From: Tulasnella sp. 424
Taxonomy: Eukaryota > Basidiomycota > Agaricomycetes > Cantharellales > Tulasnellaceae
Length of the DNA: 64,000 bases
Direction of reading: 5' to 3'
Assembly (NCBI GenBank): GCA_019633425.1
Contig: WSUB01000088.1
Location: forward strand, 111,276 to 175,275
Shown: piece by piece, positions 55,128-64,000 of the stretch
Layout: each line of letters begins with the position of its first letter
Position numbering within the stretch: the stretch's first letter is position 1
The notes under the pieces: generated by a model
What the model was told of the DNA's origin: nothing
Seen by the model: only the letters and a program-made list of their open reading frames with translations
The model's database searches: none
Made by a program: the position numbers and the translations under genes

Positions 55128-56392
55128 TTCGACACAAGATACATTTGTCTTTACGGCTCCAATGTCGCCGATGCACGCTGTTGTCAAACTTGACCCAACG
55201 CACGTCGCGAGACCCTCTTGCAACTAGAGCGTCCCCCACCCAAAAGGTATGCTGTATAGCGAAGACGTACTTTATGGATATACACTCGTCTGAAATCCGG
55301 TTGAGTCAAGAGCATTTCGACCAAATGGGAGACGGTTTGTTTGTCGAGGTAATCCAGAATCACCAAGACCGCCGAATGGTTCTGACGAGCGAGATTCGCG
55401 CCAGCCAGAGGACAACAACAATTGACCGGGCCCTGGACGACGTACTTTGAACTGAGCTCGATGAATGCCCAATTCTTGAGTAATGATGGCTTTCCACATC
55501 GTTTCAATATTATTGAGAGCTTCTTGCCTCGAATTATAGTACCGAGTGATGTTGTTCATTACCCAACGGGCCTCATAGCCCGACGCTGCTCGGACAGCCA
55601 GAATACCTTGCGTGGGGTTCGAGCTCAGTTCTACAATCCGACCATATTCGTAGTCTGAACATACCTTGTGGCCAATAAAAAACTCGTCATCAGGTTGACC
55701 AGTTACCCAGTCCACCTTATAGACGTCCTGAGTGCCCTCTCTCTCCTCCGTTTTGATTCCCTCGTTGAACGTGGTAGCTCCTTGGGAGCCATCATCTTCG
55801 TACAGAATCTAATAAAAGTCCATCCGCGACCTTAATGCAGCTTGAATGGCGGTAATGCACTCCGTGACCTACAAAGGATGTACGTTAGGAATGGGAAGGA
55901 AGACGTGTCGAGACACGCAAACCAGCAGGTGAACGAACCTCTGCAAGATTTGCGATTTCCTGAATTTCATCGGTTTCCATAGCATCGTCCAAATTGGTTT
56001 TGATAACATGAAAGAGTTGAGGGGGCTTGTGGTTAGAAGAAACCTTCCTCGCCACAACGTGTGGAACCGAAACGAGAACACGCCGGTCGTTCGTCCGATC
56101 CGAATCCATCGGAAGCCTGGGTGGATACCAAGGATATCCGACACTCGCGGGGAAGCTTCTACTAAGCCGGAGGGTTCCTTGGCCAGATTTCAGGCATTTC
56201 TGGTCCATATTGTTTGGTGGTCGTGCTTGAGGTAGTTATTGCCGCGTTCTTGAAGGGCGCCATTGAACTGTAATCCCATCGGAGGACAAATAAACAAGCT
56301 TAGGCAAGAGGAATATGCAGCAGACCTTGTCTTAGAGGAGCCTCTGAGACGGTTTCAGGCCCGGCTGGAATGTCGGCATTGGCGGATGTCAT
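55128..56392 (-). pseudogene. ARP8 5'-part pseudogene
   Basis: Copy of ARP8 exons 1-6. The start (MTSANADIPAGPETVSEAP) is kept. The first donor is CTAAGC instead of GTAAGC. A base is missing in exon 2 (GCAATAAC for GCAAGTAAC) and further shifts put the IHPGFRWIRIGRT segment in another frame. Exon 5 (SAVLVILDYLDKQTVSHLVEM) is recognisable. The gene stops within exon 6 at the tandem-duplication junction near 55128, so exons 7-13 are missing. Confidence 0.88.
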
Positions 56393-56491
56393 GGTTTGCT
56401 GAGAGAAACAGCCGCCGCCAAACCGCGGGAAATGGACTGGGAAATGGTTCCGCGCTGTTCTGAGCGGATTCCGTCGTGAACCACCGTCATC
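56393..56491. promoter_or_regulatory. Duplicated bidirectional promoter
   Basis: Copy of 53113-53211, between the dead ARP8 copy and the second F-box type C gene. Confidence 0.5.
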
Positions 56492-57840
56492 ATGCACCAG
56501 ATACTTCGAACCCCAGAACTCTCCTCTTTGATCTTTCATTTCTTGAATGCATATGATCTCGCGCATTGCGCATTAACCTGCCGCCTTTGGCGTGATGAAG
56601 CGCTCACGCTTCAGTGGAAAGTCGGCCCTGTGAGGCTCGTCTCGGCAATGAAGAAACTTACCCAAGTTCGTCGTGATCCCGGTGGGCAGCTTTGGGTACG
56701 TCACCAGAGTGGAAAAACAAGTCCTCTCCGATATTTTCTCCCTCATATTCATACCCCAACCAGCATGAACCAGGCAGACGCGTACGCCCCCACGCCATGA
56801 AAAGGACCCCCCCTCGTATCTACGTCCCGGTATGTGGATCACATAATCTCAATACTTTTTGTCGGGTGCTGAATTACTTATGGTACTCTGTTCAGGAGCG
56901 CATCGTGCTCGAAGGGACTTCCGAAGGGATTTCAAGGGCGCTCTGGGAGGTCTTTCTTACTTGGACAGCAAAGATCCGAGTGTTGGACATGACAGAAGAT
57001 CATCTATCACCTAACTCACTAAGGATGCTTCAAAAGCTGATAGAAAGATATGGAGGTACTGTATTTCCGGCGGTCCATACAGTCATCAACCTATCCCCTC
57101 GCTACTCCATGGGTACCTTCCAATTAATTGCATCCCCGGGCGTCACGCATGTCGAGATAACCGACCGCCTCGACAAAGGTACCTCCCGATTGCTCAGTCA
57201 ATCCGACAATTTACTCTATTTTATGCGACACAAAACCCCCAATCTGCGCCTCCTTACTCTTCACGGGCTTCGAAGTGACAATATTGACATCTCACCATTT
57301 CAGTACCTCCATGAATTTCGATGTCACATCGAATTTCTCGAAGCAGAAACTTGGGTAGATTTGTCAAGATGCCCCCTTTTGGAGAGTGTCTGGTTGTCAT
57401 TTGGATGGGATGATTGGGGTACATCCAGCGCAGCGGACTTGCAGCCTGCCACATTCCCAGCACTTAGACACTTGACGCTAGCGGCCGGGGACAAGGAGGA
57501 TCTGATGGTGCTTGCCAAGATTTCGGTCATGCCTTTGCTGCAAACAGCCGTTTTCCTTGCACCATCCGTCTCACTGGAGAGTCGCAGCGCGCTTCTTGCT
57601 CAATTGAGGAGCACCTCACCGAGCAGCTGTGAAGTAGTGATCAAGGATGATGCAGGAGAGAAGGAAATGAGGAGGGAACTCCTTTTCCCATCGGATCAAC
57701 TGTATTCTAACGGGAATTTTTGGCGTTGGGAAGCGGAAGCCGGTGATTGCAAACCTTCGAGCGAGGAGATCGACTTAGAGGAGTCCTCCGGTGAAAGTGA
57801 CGAGTCTTATTCTGATTCGGAGGACGTTGACTGTGAGTAA
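56492..57840 (+). CDS. F-box protein, type C (copy 2)
   Basis: Exon 1 56492-56695 (MHQILRTPELSSLIFHFLNA, LAHCALTCRLWRDEALTLQW) and exon 2 56896-57840 (RVLDMTEDHLSPNSLRML, LRLLTLHGLRSDNI, PLLESVWLSFGW, LRHLTLAAGDKEDL); 382 aa as joined. The proposed 200-nt intron (GTACGT...TTCAG) lies inside a frame that is open from 56692 into exon 2, so an alternative start or a hidden exon is possible. The acidic C-terminus (SYSDSEDVDCE) is complete, unlike copy 1. Probable SCF adaptor by family. Confidence 0.77.
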
Positions 57841-58548
57841 CGTCCTTGGTCAATACGTCCTCTTGCTGACTTCGCCCGCCAGGACCCGCCGACAGTCAAA
57901 CGTCCGGTCCCTCGATGCACACACTCGAAAGCAGTCCAGAGTAACACATCTTCATGTATAGAACATGGTTATGACCCTGTCGAGTTGAAATGGTTATTCA
58001 TCACTCCCAAAGCGGCAAAGAACACGTTTAGCTGAGCATGTGAAGCCATGCAGTGCGCAAAGTCTGCTTAAAGCCGACCTTTGAAATTTATGCGTAGTCG
58101 CTGTTCGTATTTCAGCCTCGTTCGAGACCTAAATAAGTCCGTTCTTTGAGTGTTAGCCTAAGCCCCCTGGAATGATTTGCTCCGGTCAGCACCACGGATT
58201 CCTCCTGTGATTTTGACCAGACTCTGATGCACGAGAGCGGCTCTCAGACATTTCCCGCTACTTGGATGGTACAGTCATCTTCAAATGCGCAGTGACATGG
58301 CGGACGGAGAGCGACGCCGCCTGGGACATTGGCAGGAGTCTCGGCCTCCCGTCATCGGTTGGAGGTGATGGTGGGTGACTACACCTGCCCTTGGGACGAC
58401 TGCGTCCTCTCCTGCTCTGCTATCCGAAGTTTTAGTCCTTGTTAATACAGTAATGCGTCTTCTGAAATTGAACCTCCACACCGATACACTCCTGGAAGAG
58501 CCGGAACAAATCGTGTCAATCAGTATGAGGTAAACCACATCCACTGCC
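57841..58548. other. 3' flank of F-box C copy 2 and promoter of the next gene
   Basis: 57841-58435 matches 54536-55127; 58436-58548 is new sequence ahead of the Gag-like gene. No gene seen. Confidence 0.5.
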
Positions 58549-59762
58549 ATGGCAGATATCTGTGAGTACTCCGCCTTTCTTGCCAGAACCCTCGTTAATG
58601 CGTTCCAAAGTGCATTTGGAAGATATTATTTTCGATGGAACAACGACCGGGAGTGATCAGTTTATACGTAGCGTGCGACGCATTGCGCTTGCACGAGATA
58701 AGCACAACGACGATGCTTGGTGTGCTGCCTTCGCCGCATCTTGTCTTGAGGGACCAGCCCTAGCTTTCCATGAGCGCTTGAGCGAAGAGGTTCAGAATAG
58801 CTGGAAAAGATTGCGGACTGCCCTGCTCGACCGTTTTCCGAGCAGCCCTTCGTCAATATCGTATGTTGACTCGCTTGCTTAAGTTGACACGTTGGCTCAG
58901 CCCAGCAGTAGATCTGTTCCCCCAACTCCAGCAGCTGCAGGTCCCAGTAGTTGGATTCCCGGCACTGACATTCAGGATTGGCAACGGGAGACTATGGAAC
59001 GTGATCCTGAGTCACTCGAACCAACTGCGGAGGGTCGGATTAGGATTGTAGACAAGGAATTTTTTACCATAGGTTATCTCTCGACCATAACACATTCGGA
59101 CGGCCCAGGCTATACTGTTAGCAGGGATATCTCCAAGGCGTTGCGACTCCGGGTGGTGAGAACTCCTGGCGACGATTGCCACCAACTACTCATCACGGTT
59201 CGTAGACCCAATTGTATCGGTATTGCTGGCTAATACGTCCTTAATTAGAACCCCGGACTCAACGGCAGGCTTCTCTTCGCCAAATTCAAGGCTTCAAATC
59301 CTCACATCGGTCCTGGCTCGATCAAGTTAGAAGCCTTCTTCGCATAACGAACCCAAATCAAATCAATAACGGCATATGTCTCTAGTTATAGTTGTTTTGC
59401 TTCATCCGCAAAGGACGACCGAAAGCACGTTGGGCCCGCCCAATCAACCATATGGACCATCTGCCAAGATGGAACGCTGGACGCGTTTTGGATGAAGGAC
59501 GATCAAAGTACGCCGGGATGCCCATGAAGTATTCTGAATACGTTCTCAACATTATGTTCGTGTCCTAAGCGCGACACTTGCTGGAGGCAGCAATGGATCC
59601 ATCCGACAATGAGCCTGGTCTGCTCCCGGACTTTGCAGGCTACAGTGATCGGCGACCTGGTCTTTGGACGCGTGTGGTGAGTTTTTCTTTCTGAGACCGA
59701 AACCCTGCATTGACAACCAGAACAGCGATTTGTCTTCGAGAGAGAAATTTAGTTCCTTCTAG
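58549..59762 (+). CDS. Diverged Gag-like protein, 7-exon layout (copy 7)
   Basis: Exons 58549-58561, 58611-58860, 58906-59197, 59249-59325, 59386-59507, 59570-59676 and 59721-59762 give 300 aa. Sequence identity to the left-hand family is low, but exon number and phases match. The Gag-like domain is residues about 5-85 (DQFIRSVRRIALARDKHNDD, SCLEGPALAFHERL, SWKRLRTALLDRFP). A short PPTPAAAG linker follows, then the C-terminal domain (IRIVDKEFFTIGYLSTI, QSTIWTICQDGTLDAF, LLPDFAGYSDRR). The 45-nt third intron is short but within the fungal range. Function unknown. Confidence 0.7.
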
Positions 59763-60001
59763 CTTAGAAGAAAAACAGATGGAATAAAACAGTTGAATAC
59801 TAAGTTTCTGAGAGATGTTTCCTTGAGGCGTTCGTGAATCTGGTTCCGGTACCGGTTCCCGCACCGCCTCATGGCCGCGTGGACCACGCGCCTTAATAAT
59901 ATTACACCACGGCCGACTTCTCCCTCTCCTACTCATCTGGTTAAACACTCAGAAGCCGCAAGGAACTTCGTTGCTTAGCCCGTGATTGAGTCTATTTTGC
60001 G

Positions 60002-60808
60002 ATGGCATCCGACTTGAATGATAGTGTGTCATCGAATTCGTAATTTACGTGGAGTCATTGGGAATGGCTGTGTGACAACCACTCTTTTCAGTGTATCCTT
60101 CTTTCCGTGGAGGAAGTGGTACTGAATGCGAAGAATTTATATCAAGCGTCAGGAAAGCAGCTTTCAAGGTCGGAAAATCCAATGATGACGGCTGGCAAGC
60201 TGGTTACGCATCGGCATGTTTGAGTGGGGATGCCCTCCGATTTTACGAGAACTTGCCTGAAGCAACTCAGGTGTCTTGGAAACTGCTTCGGGCTGCAGTT
60301 CTAGCCAAGTATCCCGCAGTATCGGAAACGTAAGTCACCGGCGTATATGGGTTAGGCTATTGAACTGATAAACGGTTTCAGTCCGATCCCCTCTGTCGTG
60401 CCGGGTGCTCCAGCGGCTTCAGCAGCAGGTCCACCACTACTCGGCTCACAACCTTCTTCAAAGACATTGAAGGCCGTTTCAAGATGGGAGTGAGTACTGG
60501 CGCTTACGGTCACCTGGCTCAATGTTCCATTCATGAGATTCTGTCGAACTGGATGCTCTATAGTTACGAGCCGGCGGAAACAGGGGATTTGAGCCTCCGA
60601 GTTGGAGACACAATCCTATGGGTATACACCAAGCACGAAGGAGTTCCTGATGGCTGGTGGCTTGGGAAAAATGAGAGGACTGGATCGTGGGGCACGTTCC
60701 CTTGTGAGTTCGCCATCAGGAATGCCCAGTCCTCAACGTGTGAAACAACTAACTTCTCTATTGATAGCTAACTGGGTCTATTTAGTTCAAGAGACCTCCG
60801 CCTCTTAA
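60002..60808 (+). CDS. Gag-like plus SH3 domain protein
   Basis: Exons 60002-60023, 60092-60329, 60382-60489, 60564-60703 and 60768-60808 give 182 aa. The Gag-like domain (residues about 9-86) has PSFRGGSGTECEEFISSVRK, SACLSGDALRFYENL, SWKLLRAAVLAKYP. A Pro/Ala/Ser linker follows. An SH3 domain starts at about 120 with DYEPAETGDLSLRVGDTI, then GWWLGKNERTGSWGTFPSNWV. The linker joins the SH3 across a phase-2 intron, and FPSNWV is split by the last intron. SH3 domains bind proline-rich ligands; the linkers of the sister family are proline-rich, so an interaction is conceivable but only inferred. Function unknown. Confidence 0.8.
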
Positions 60809-61100
60809 TGACGGACTGGACGCATCCGGATAGAACCGCCTGTAGATCTCAGCCGACGTTGCCGTCGGGGAACATGACTGGTTTGGATACCATTTAGCTG
60901 CAAATTGCGTGTATTACAAAGCTTTATATCCCTTTTCAAGTCTTGCTCCGGGGGTCAAAGGCATCGATTGGCAAAGCTGGAATGAGAGTGTCGGCATCAC
61001 CGATAGGACACTTGTAGAGATCTCAAATTTAAAAGGAAAATACGTCAAGGTAACGGACCGCCGAGCGCGCTAAGCCGACAGTACAAACTTTGAAGACTGC
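60809..61100. other. Convergent intergenic region
   Basis: Between the Gag-SH3 gene and the minus-strand F-box gene. No gene seen. Confidence 0.4.
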
Positions 61101-62845
61101 TTAGTTGCCATCCTCCAGGCCATTGTCTCCGCTTCCCGTCCATTTCCCCTGCTCCCAATACACCACTGCGCCCCGTGCAACCCCCTGAACTTCGCGCAGG
61201 AACGCGATATTCGGACGACGTCTATCAGGGTTCCACTTCCCTCCATACGCCAACCAAATCTCGCGGAAAGGCCTTGGTGTCACCGTCCCTCCCCCATCCA
61301 GCCCCACATCGGCTGAGTTCCTCTTCTCAATCATGTCCACGATGTCGGGGTTACCATGTTCGTTGACTATATTTGTGTCAAGTATCTCGGCGTGTGGTAC
61401 GAGCCATTCGGTCGATGGGGATGGCATCGGGCGAGAGAGGAAAGGAATAATATTTTTGGCACCGTCGGGTCCGTAGTACGGATCGCACCGAAGCGTCAAC
61501 TTGGTCACTGTCGTCCGGTCGGTGAGCAATTGCAGGTATGTAGGATCTGGAAGTAGGCTGTCTAGGTGTAAATAGAGGGGTATATCCTGCAAAGCCCTTC
61601 CCAAGTGGTTTGAAATCCAGTTTAACGTATCCTGAAAGTGGTCCATGACGGGGTTATCCAGGTAGAAGGTAAGGTCGAGTCCACCGATGCGAATTTGATA
61701 ATATCCAAAGTATGAAATGGTTATCGTAAATGTTGGAGTGTCGGAGGTTATCCGTGGCAAGATGGGGGTTAGATGTCGCATGCCCACTGAGAGAAGTTGT
61801 TCGATGGGGATGTCTTGTTCTTCGCAGATAATGCACAAGGAACGAAGCTGAGGAACAGCAATGGTCGAGAATAAGAAGTTGAGGAATGGTACGTCGAGAT
61901 ATTTCAGAGATAGGTGGGAGAGGGAAGCGAGTTGGATTGCTTCATCGTCAGGGTGGACCATAGAGGCAAGTCCCCGGCTCAGCACAATTGGTACAATTAA
62001 GGGGTCCAACTCCTGCAGCTGAACTGTTTCGAGAAGCGGAGACTCCACAAGCACCGTTATGATATCCGATGAAGATATTGCTGGTATAGCCACGAGGGTT
62101 AAGAACTTGAGACCGCCAAATCGGAGCGAGGCCAGGCGGATTGGAATGCAGGCCAGAGAAAGCTCCTTCAGCCGAGATGAGATTGAATTTCCTCCAAATA
62201 GATCCATAGTATCCCTACTATCCCACGCGCGGTACTCGAGAACCAAGTGAAGTATTTCGAGGTTCGGAGGCGTTGTCGTTTCGAGGTCGCTCAAGGCAAA
62301 ATCCCCGCTACGGGATTCGAGGTGCACAACCAGGGATCTCCAGAGAGTAACTTTTTCTCCGATGGATTTGAAAAAATCCTCCTGATTCATTTTGGCGGTG
62401 GCCTCATTGAACGTGAGGTCGAGCGGCGCATCTTTGACCATCCGTAGCGCCTTGCGAACCAGTCCGCTTGGTGCGGCGGCGTCAATTGTCCCCCACAAAA
62501 AGGCGGTGCCTTCGGTAATCATACGCCACCGCCTGCAGACAAGCGCGAGTCTGATGAGGTCTTGCAGAGGTCTCGGAGATTGGATGCACAGGTGGACTAT
62601 CTCCACGATGATCTCGGCAGGAAGGATATGAATAGACACGTGGCTGTCAACGGAGTCGAAAGAAAGGGTGACGGGATGATCTTCACGGTTGCAATCTACG
62701 AACTTGAAGAGTTGGGATAAAGCTCCATCTCTGACACTTAATGAATCGGGATGTGGGTAAGAACCTGGGCCTGCAGGTGTCCGCCGCCGACTTACTGCTC
62801 AAGCCTTTCGAAGGTTTCCTCATTCACAGAGAGGGCTTCGTTCAT
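61101..62845 (-). CDS. F-box/LRR protein, type B-like
   Basis: Exon 1 62845-62796 (MNEALSVNEETFERLEQ), a 59-nt GTAAGT intron, exon 2 62736-61101; 561 aa. F-box segment IHILPAEIIVEIVHLCI, LIRLALVCRRWRMITEG, LWGTIDAA. Leucine-rich body (LEILHLVLEYRAW, LKELSLACIPI, LKFLTLVAIPAI, LSHLSLKYLDV). The C-terminal block (FREIWLAYGGKW, IAFLREVQGVARGAVVYW, GKWTGSG) matches the type B array at 29.6-46.2 kb. The short first exon and intron phase are also the same. An older, dispersed member of that family. Probable SCF adaptor by family. Confidence 0.83.
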
Positions 62846-63238
62846 AGCGCTAGACGGTAGTCGACACGTACAATGGAAGTGGGAGGGAGGAAAGGGTCGT
62901 GTTCTGCCCTGTTAACGGGAAGGATCCGTTAGGATTACAATTCGACTTTGTGACATGCCACAACAAACACAGCCACGCGGCTCTTTTGCATTTGATCCCG
63001 AACTCGAGGGGGAAAAATTCCTTTGCAGCTTTCGGACAACTCATAATAACCACACCCTGATTTACAGCCGTCCATCCCCAAGGGGACTCTACAATTCGAT
63101 TGACAGGGATAGTAAAGTGAAATCAGCAGAGGTTGTGACCCTGACGAATTCGTGGCTCGCTCGACTCTAAACACACCCTCAATGCCCTGTTGTTAGCACA
63201 GATTTGTGTAATTGTTCGCACTCTGCTACATTGTTCTA
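62846..63238. other. Intergenic region
   Basis: Between two minus-strand F-box genes, likely the promoter of the gene ending at 61101 and the 3' flank of the next. No gene seen. Confidence 0.4.
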
Positions 63239-64000
63239 CTAGCTTGAGATCGGTGCCAACTTCTCCCGTTCCCAATATACGACTGCACCTTGCCCAACTC
63301 GCTGAACCTCCTTCAAGAACTCCATGTCTGGACGAGAAGTATAAGAATGGCTCTTCCCTCCATACGCTAGCCGAATCTCGCGAAACGGCTTTGGCACAAC
63401 TGTTGCCAAGTCATGCCCTTTGTGGGCGGAGTGTCTCTTGGCGATCATGTCCAGGATGTCGGGATTACCATGACCCCAAACTAGATTGGTACTGAACGTT
63501 TCAACATCAGGCAACAGCCAGGTTACTGGGTCTGATGTTGTCGGACGTGAGAGGAAAGGAATGATCAGTTCGAGAGCGGTGCCAAAGTACGGGTCGCTGT
63601 ATAATGTCAGCGTCGTGACGGTCGTCCGACGAGTAAACCACTCCAGGTACGAAAGTTCCGGTTCGCAGTTGCTAAGGTCTAAATGAAGGGGGAGCTCCTT
63701 CAACGACCTTCCCAATCTATCTGAAATCCAGTCGAAGGTTTCCTGGAAGTGATTGATGGCGAGTTCATCCATATTGAAAGCGATCCGGAGTTTCCCAATG
63801 GTAATTTCGTATTCACCGTATTCGAAAGTGATCTTGAATGTTTGGACATCGGATATCATCGTCGTCATGGTAGGAATTTGATGGCACATGCCCACGGAGA
63901 ATAGTTGCGTGGTGGAGTGTCCCTGGATGTCGCAACCAACATCCAAGGAGCGGAGTTGAGGAGCGACTACGATGGATAACATGAGGTTGAGAAAAGGGAT
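63239..64000 (-). CDS. F-box/LRR protein, type B-like (C-terminal part)
   Basis: The frame is open from the window edge at 64000 to the stop at 63239, so only the last 253 codons are visible. Motifs match the neighbour at 61101: LRSLDVGCDIQG, HFQETFDWISDRLGRSLKEL, TTVTTLTLYSDPYFG, FREIRLAYGGKS, MEFLKEVQRVGQGAVVYW. The F-box itself lies outside the window. Confidence 0.8.
   Translation of the reverse strand: MPFLNLMLSIVVAPQLRSLDVGCDIQGHSTTQLFSVGMCHQIPTMTTMISDVQTFKITFEYGEYEITIGKLRIAFNMDELAINHFQETFDWISDRLGRSLKELPLHLDLSNCEPELSYLEWFTRRTTVTTLTLYSDPYFGTALELIIPFLSRPTTSDPVTWLLPDVETFSTNLVWGHGNPDILDMIAKRHSAHKGHDLATVVPKPFREIRLAYGGKSHSYTSRPDMEFLKEVQRVGQGAVVYWEREKLAPISS

Noticed and set aside
54866..55450. 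194-codon plus-strand ORF
   Set aside because: Spans the duplication junction, part F-box C flank and part antisense ARP8 pseudogene, so it cannot be a conserved gene.

Overview
The window looks like nuclear DNA of a basidiomycete fungus of the Agaricomycetes type. Genes have many short GT-AG introns (about 45-75 nt) and some very short exons. Most of the window consists of expanded F-box/leucine-rich-repeat-like families, plus a gene family with a retrotransposon Gag-like first domain. Between these arrays lie single-copy eukaryotic housekeeping genes: a Zds1-like protein, the tRNA pseudouridine synthase PUS1, a NADAR-domain protein and the actin-related protein ARP8. I saw no rRNA, tRNA or CRISPR features. 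Exon coordinates were worked out by eye from splice signals, reading phase and comparison of paralogs.

Layout. (1) 0-20 kb: six tandem copies of a 7-exon gene (Gag-like exon, proline-rich linker, uncharacterised C-terminal domain). They alternate with a convergent F-box gene that is intact at 18-19.7 kb, broken at 12-13.6 kb and only a remnant at 5.8-6.6 kb. A BTB/POZ gene and a 1.57-kb element with about 210-bp terminal inverted repeats sit among them. The 3' flank of the Zds1-like gene was copied twice into this array. (2) 20.2-23.1 kb: Zds1-like gene on the minus strand. (3) 24-29 kb: three F-box genes of one family (type A), one of them frameshifted. (4) 29.6-46.2 kb: seven tandem F-box/LRR genes of another family (type B), six intact and one chimeric pseudogene, each behind a conserved promoter block. 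(5) The array is interrupted at 35.7-37.9 kb by a decayed PUS1 copy fused to an F-box A fragment; the intact PUS1 follows at 46.6-49.2 kb. (6) 49.5-58.4 kb: NADAR gene, ARP8 (minus, 13 exons) diverging from an F-box type C gene, then a tandem duplicate of that pair in which ARP8 is a truncated pseudogene. (7) 58.5-60.8 kb: two diverged Gag-like genes, one with the 7-exon layout and one with an SH3 domain in place of the C-terminal domain. (8) 61.1-64 kb: two minus-strand type-B-like F-box genes, the last cut by the window edge.

F-box proteins are typically substrate adaptors of SCF ubiquitin ligases; that these act so is inferred from family knowledge. The most unusual signal is the Gag-like exon. 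It keeps the same phases (1 in, 2 out) in eight genes and is joined to two different C-terminal modules, which suggests a retroelement-derived domain spread by exon shuffling and tandem duplication. Unusual exon structures include a 3-nt microexon in PUS1, an 8-nt microexon in ARP8, and compensating splice-site changes in the Gag-like copies.
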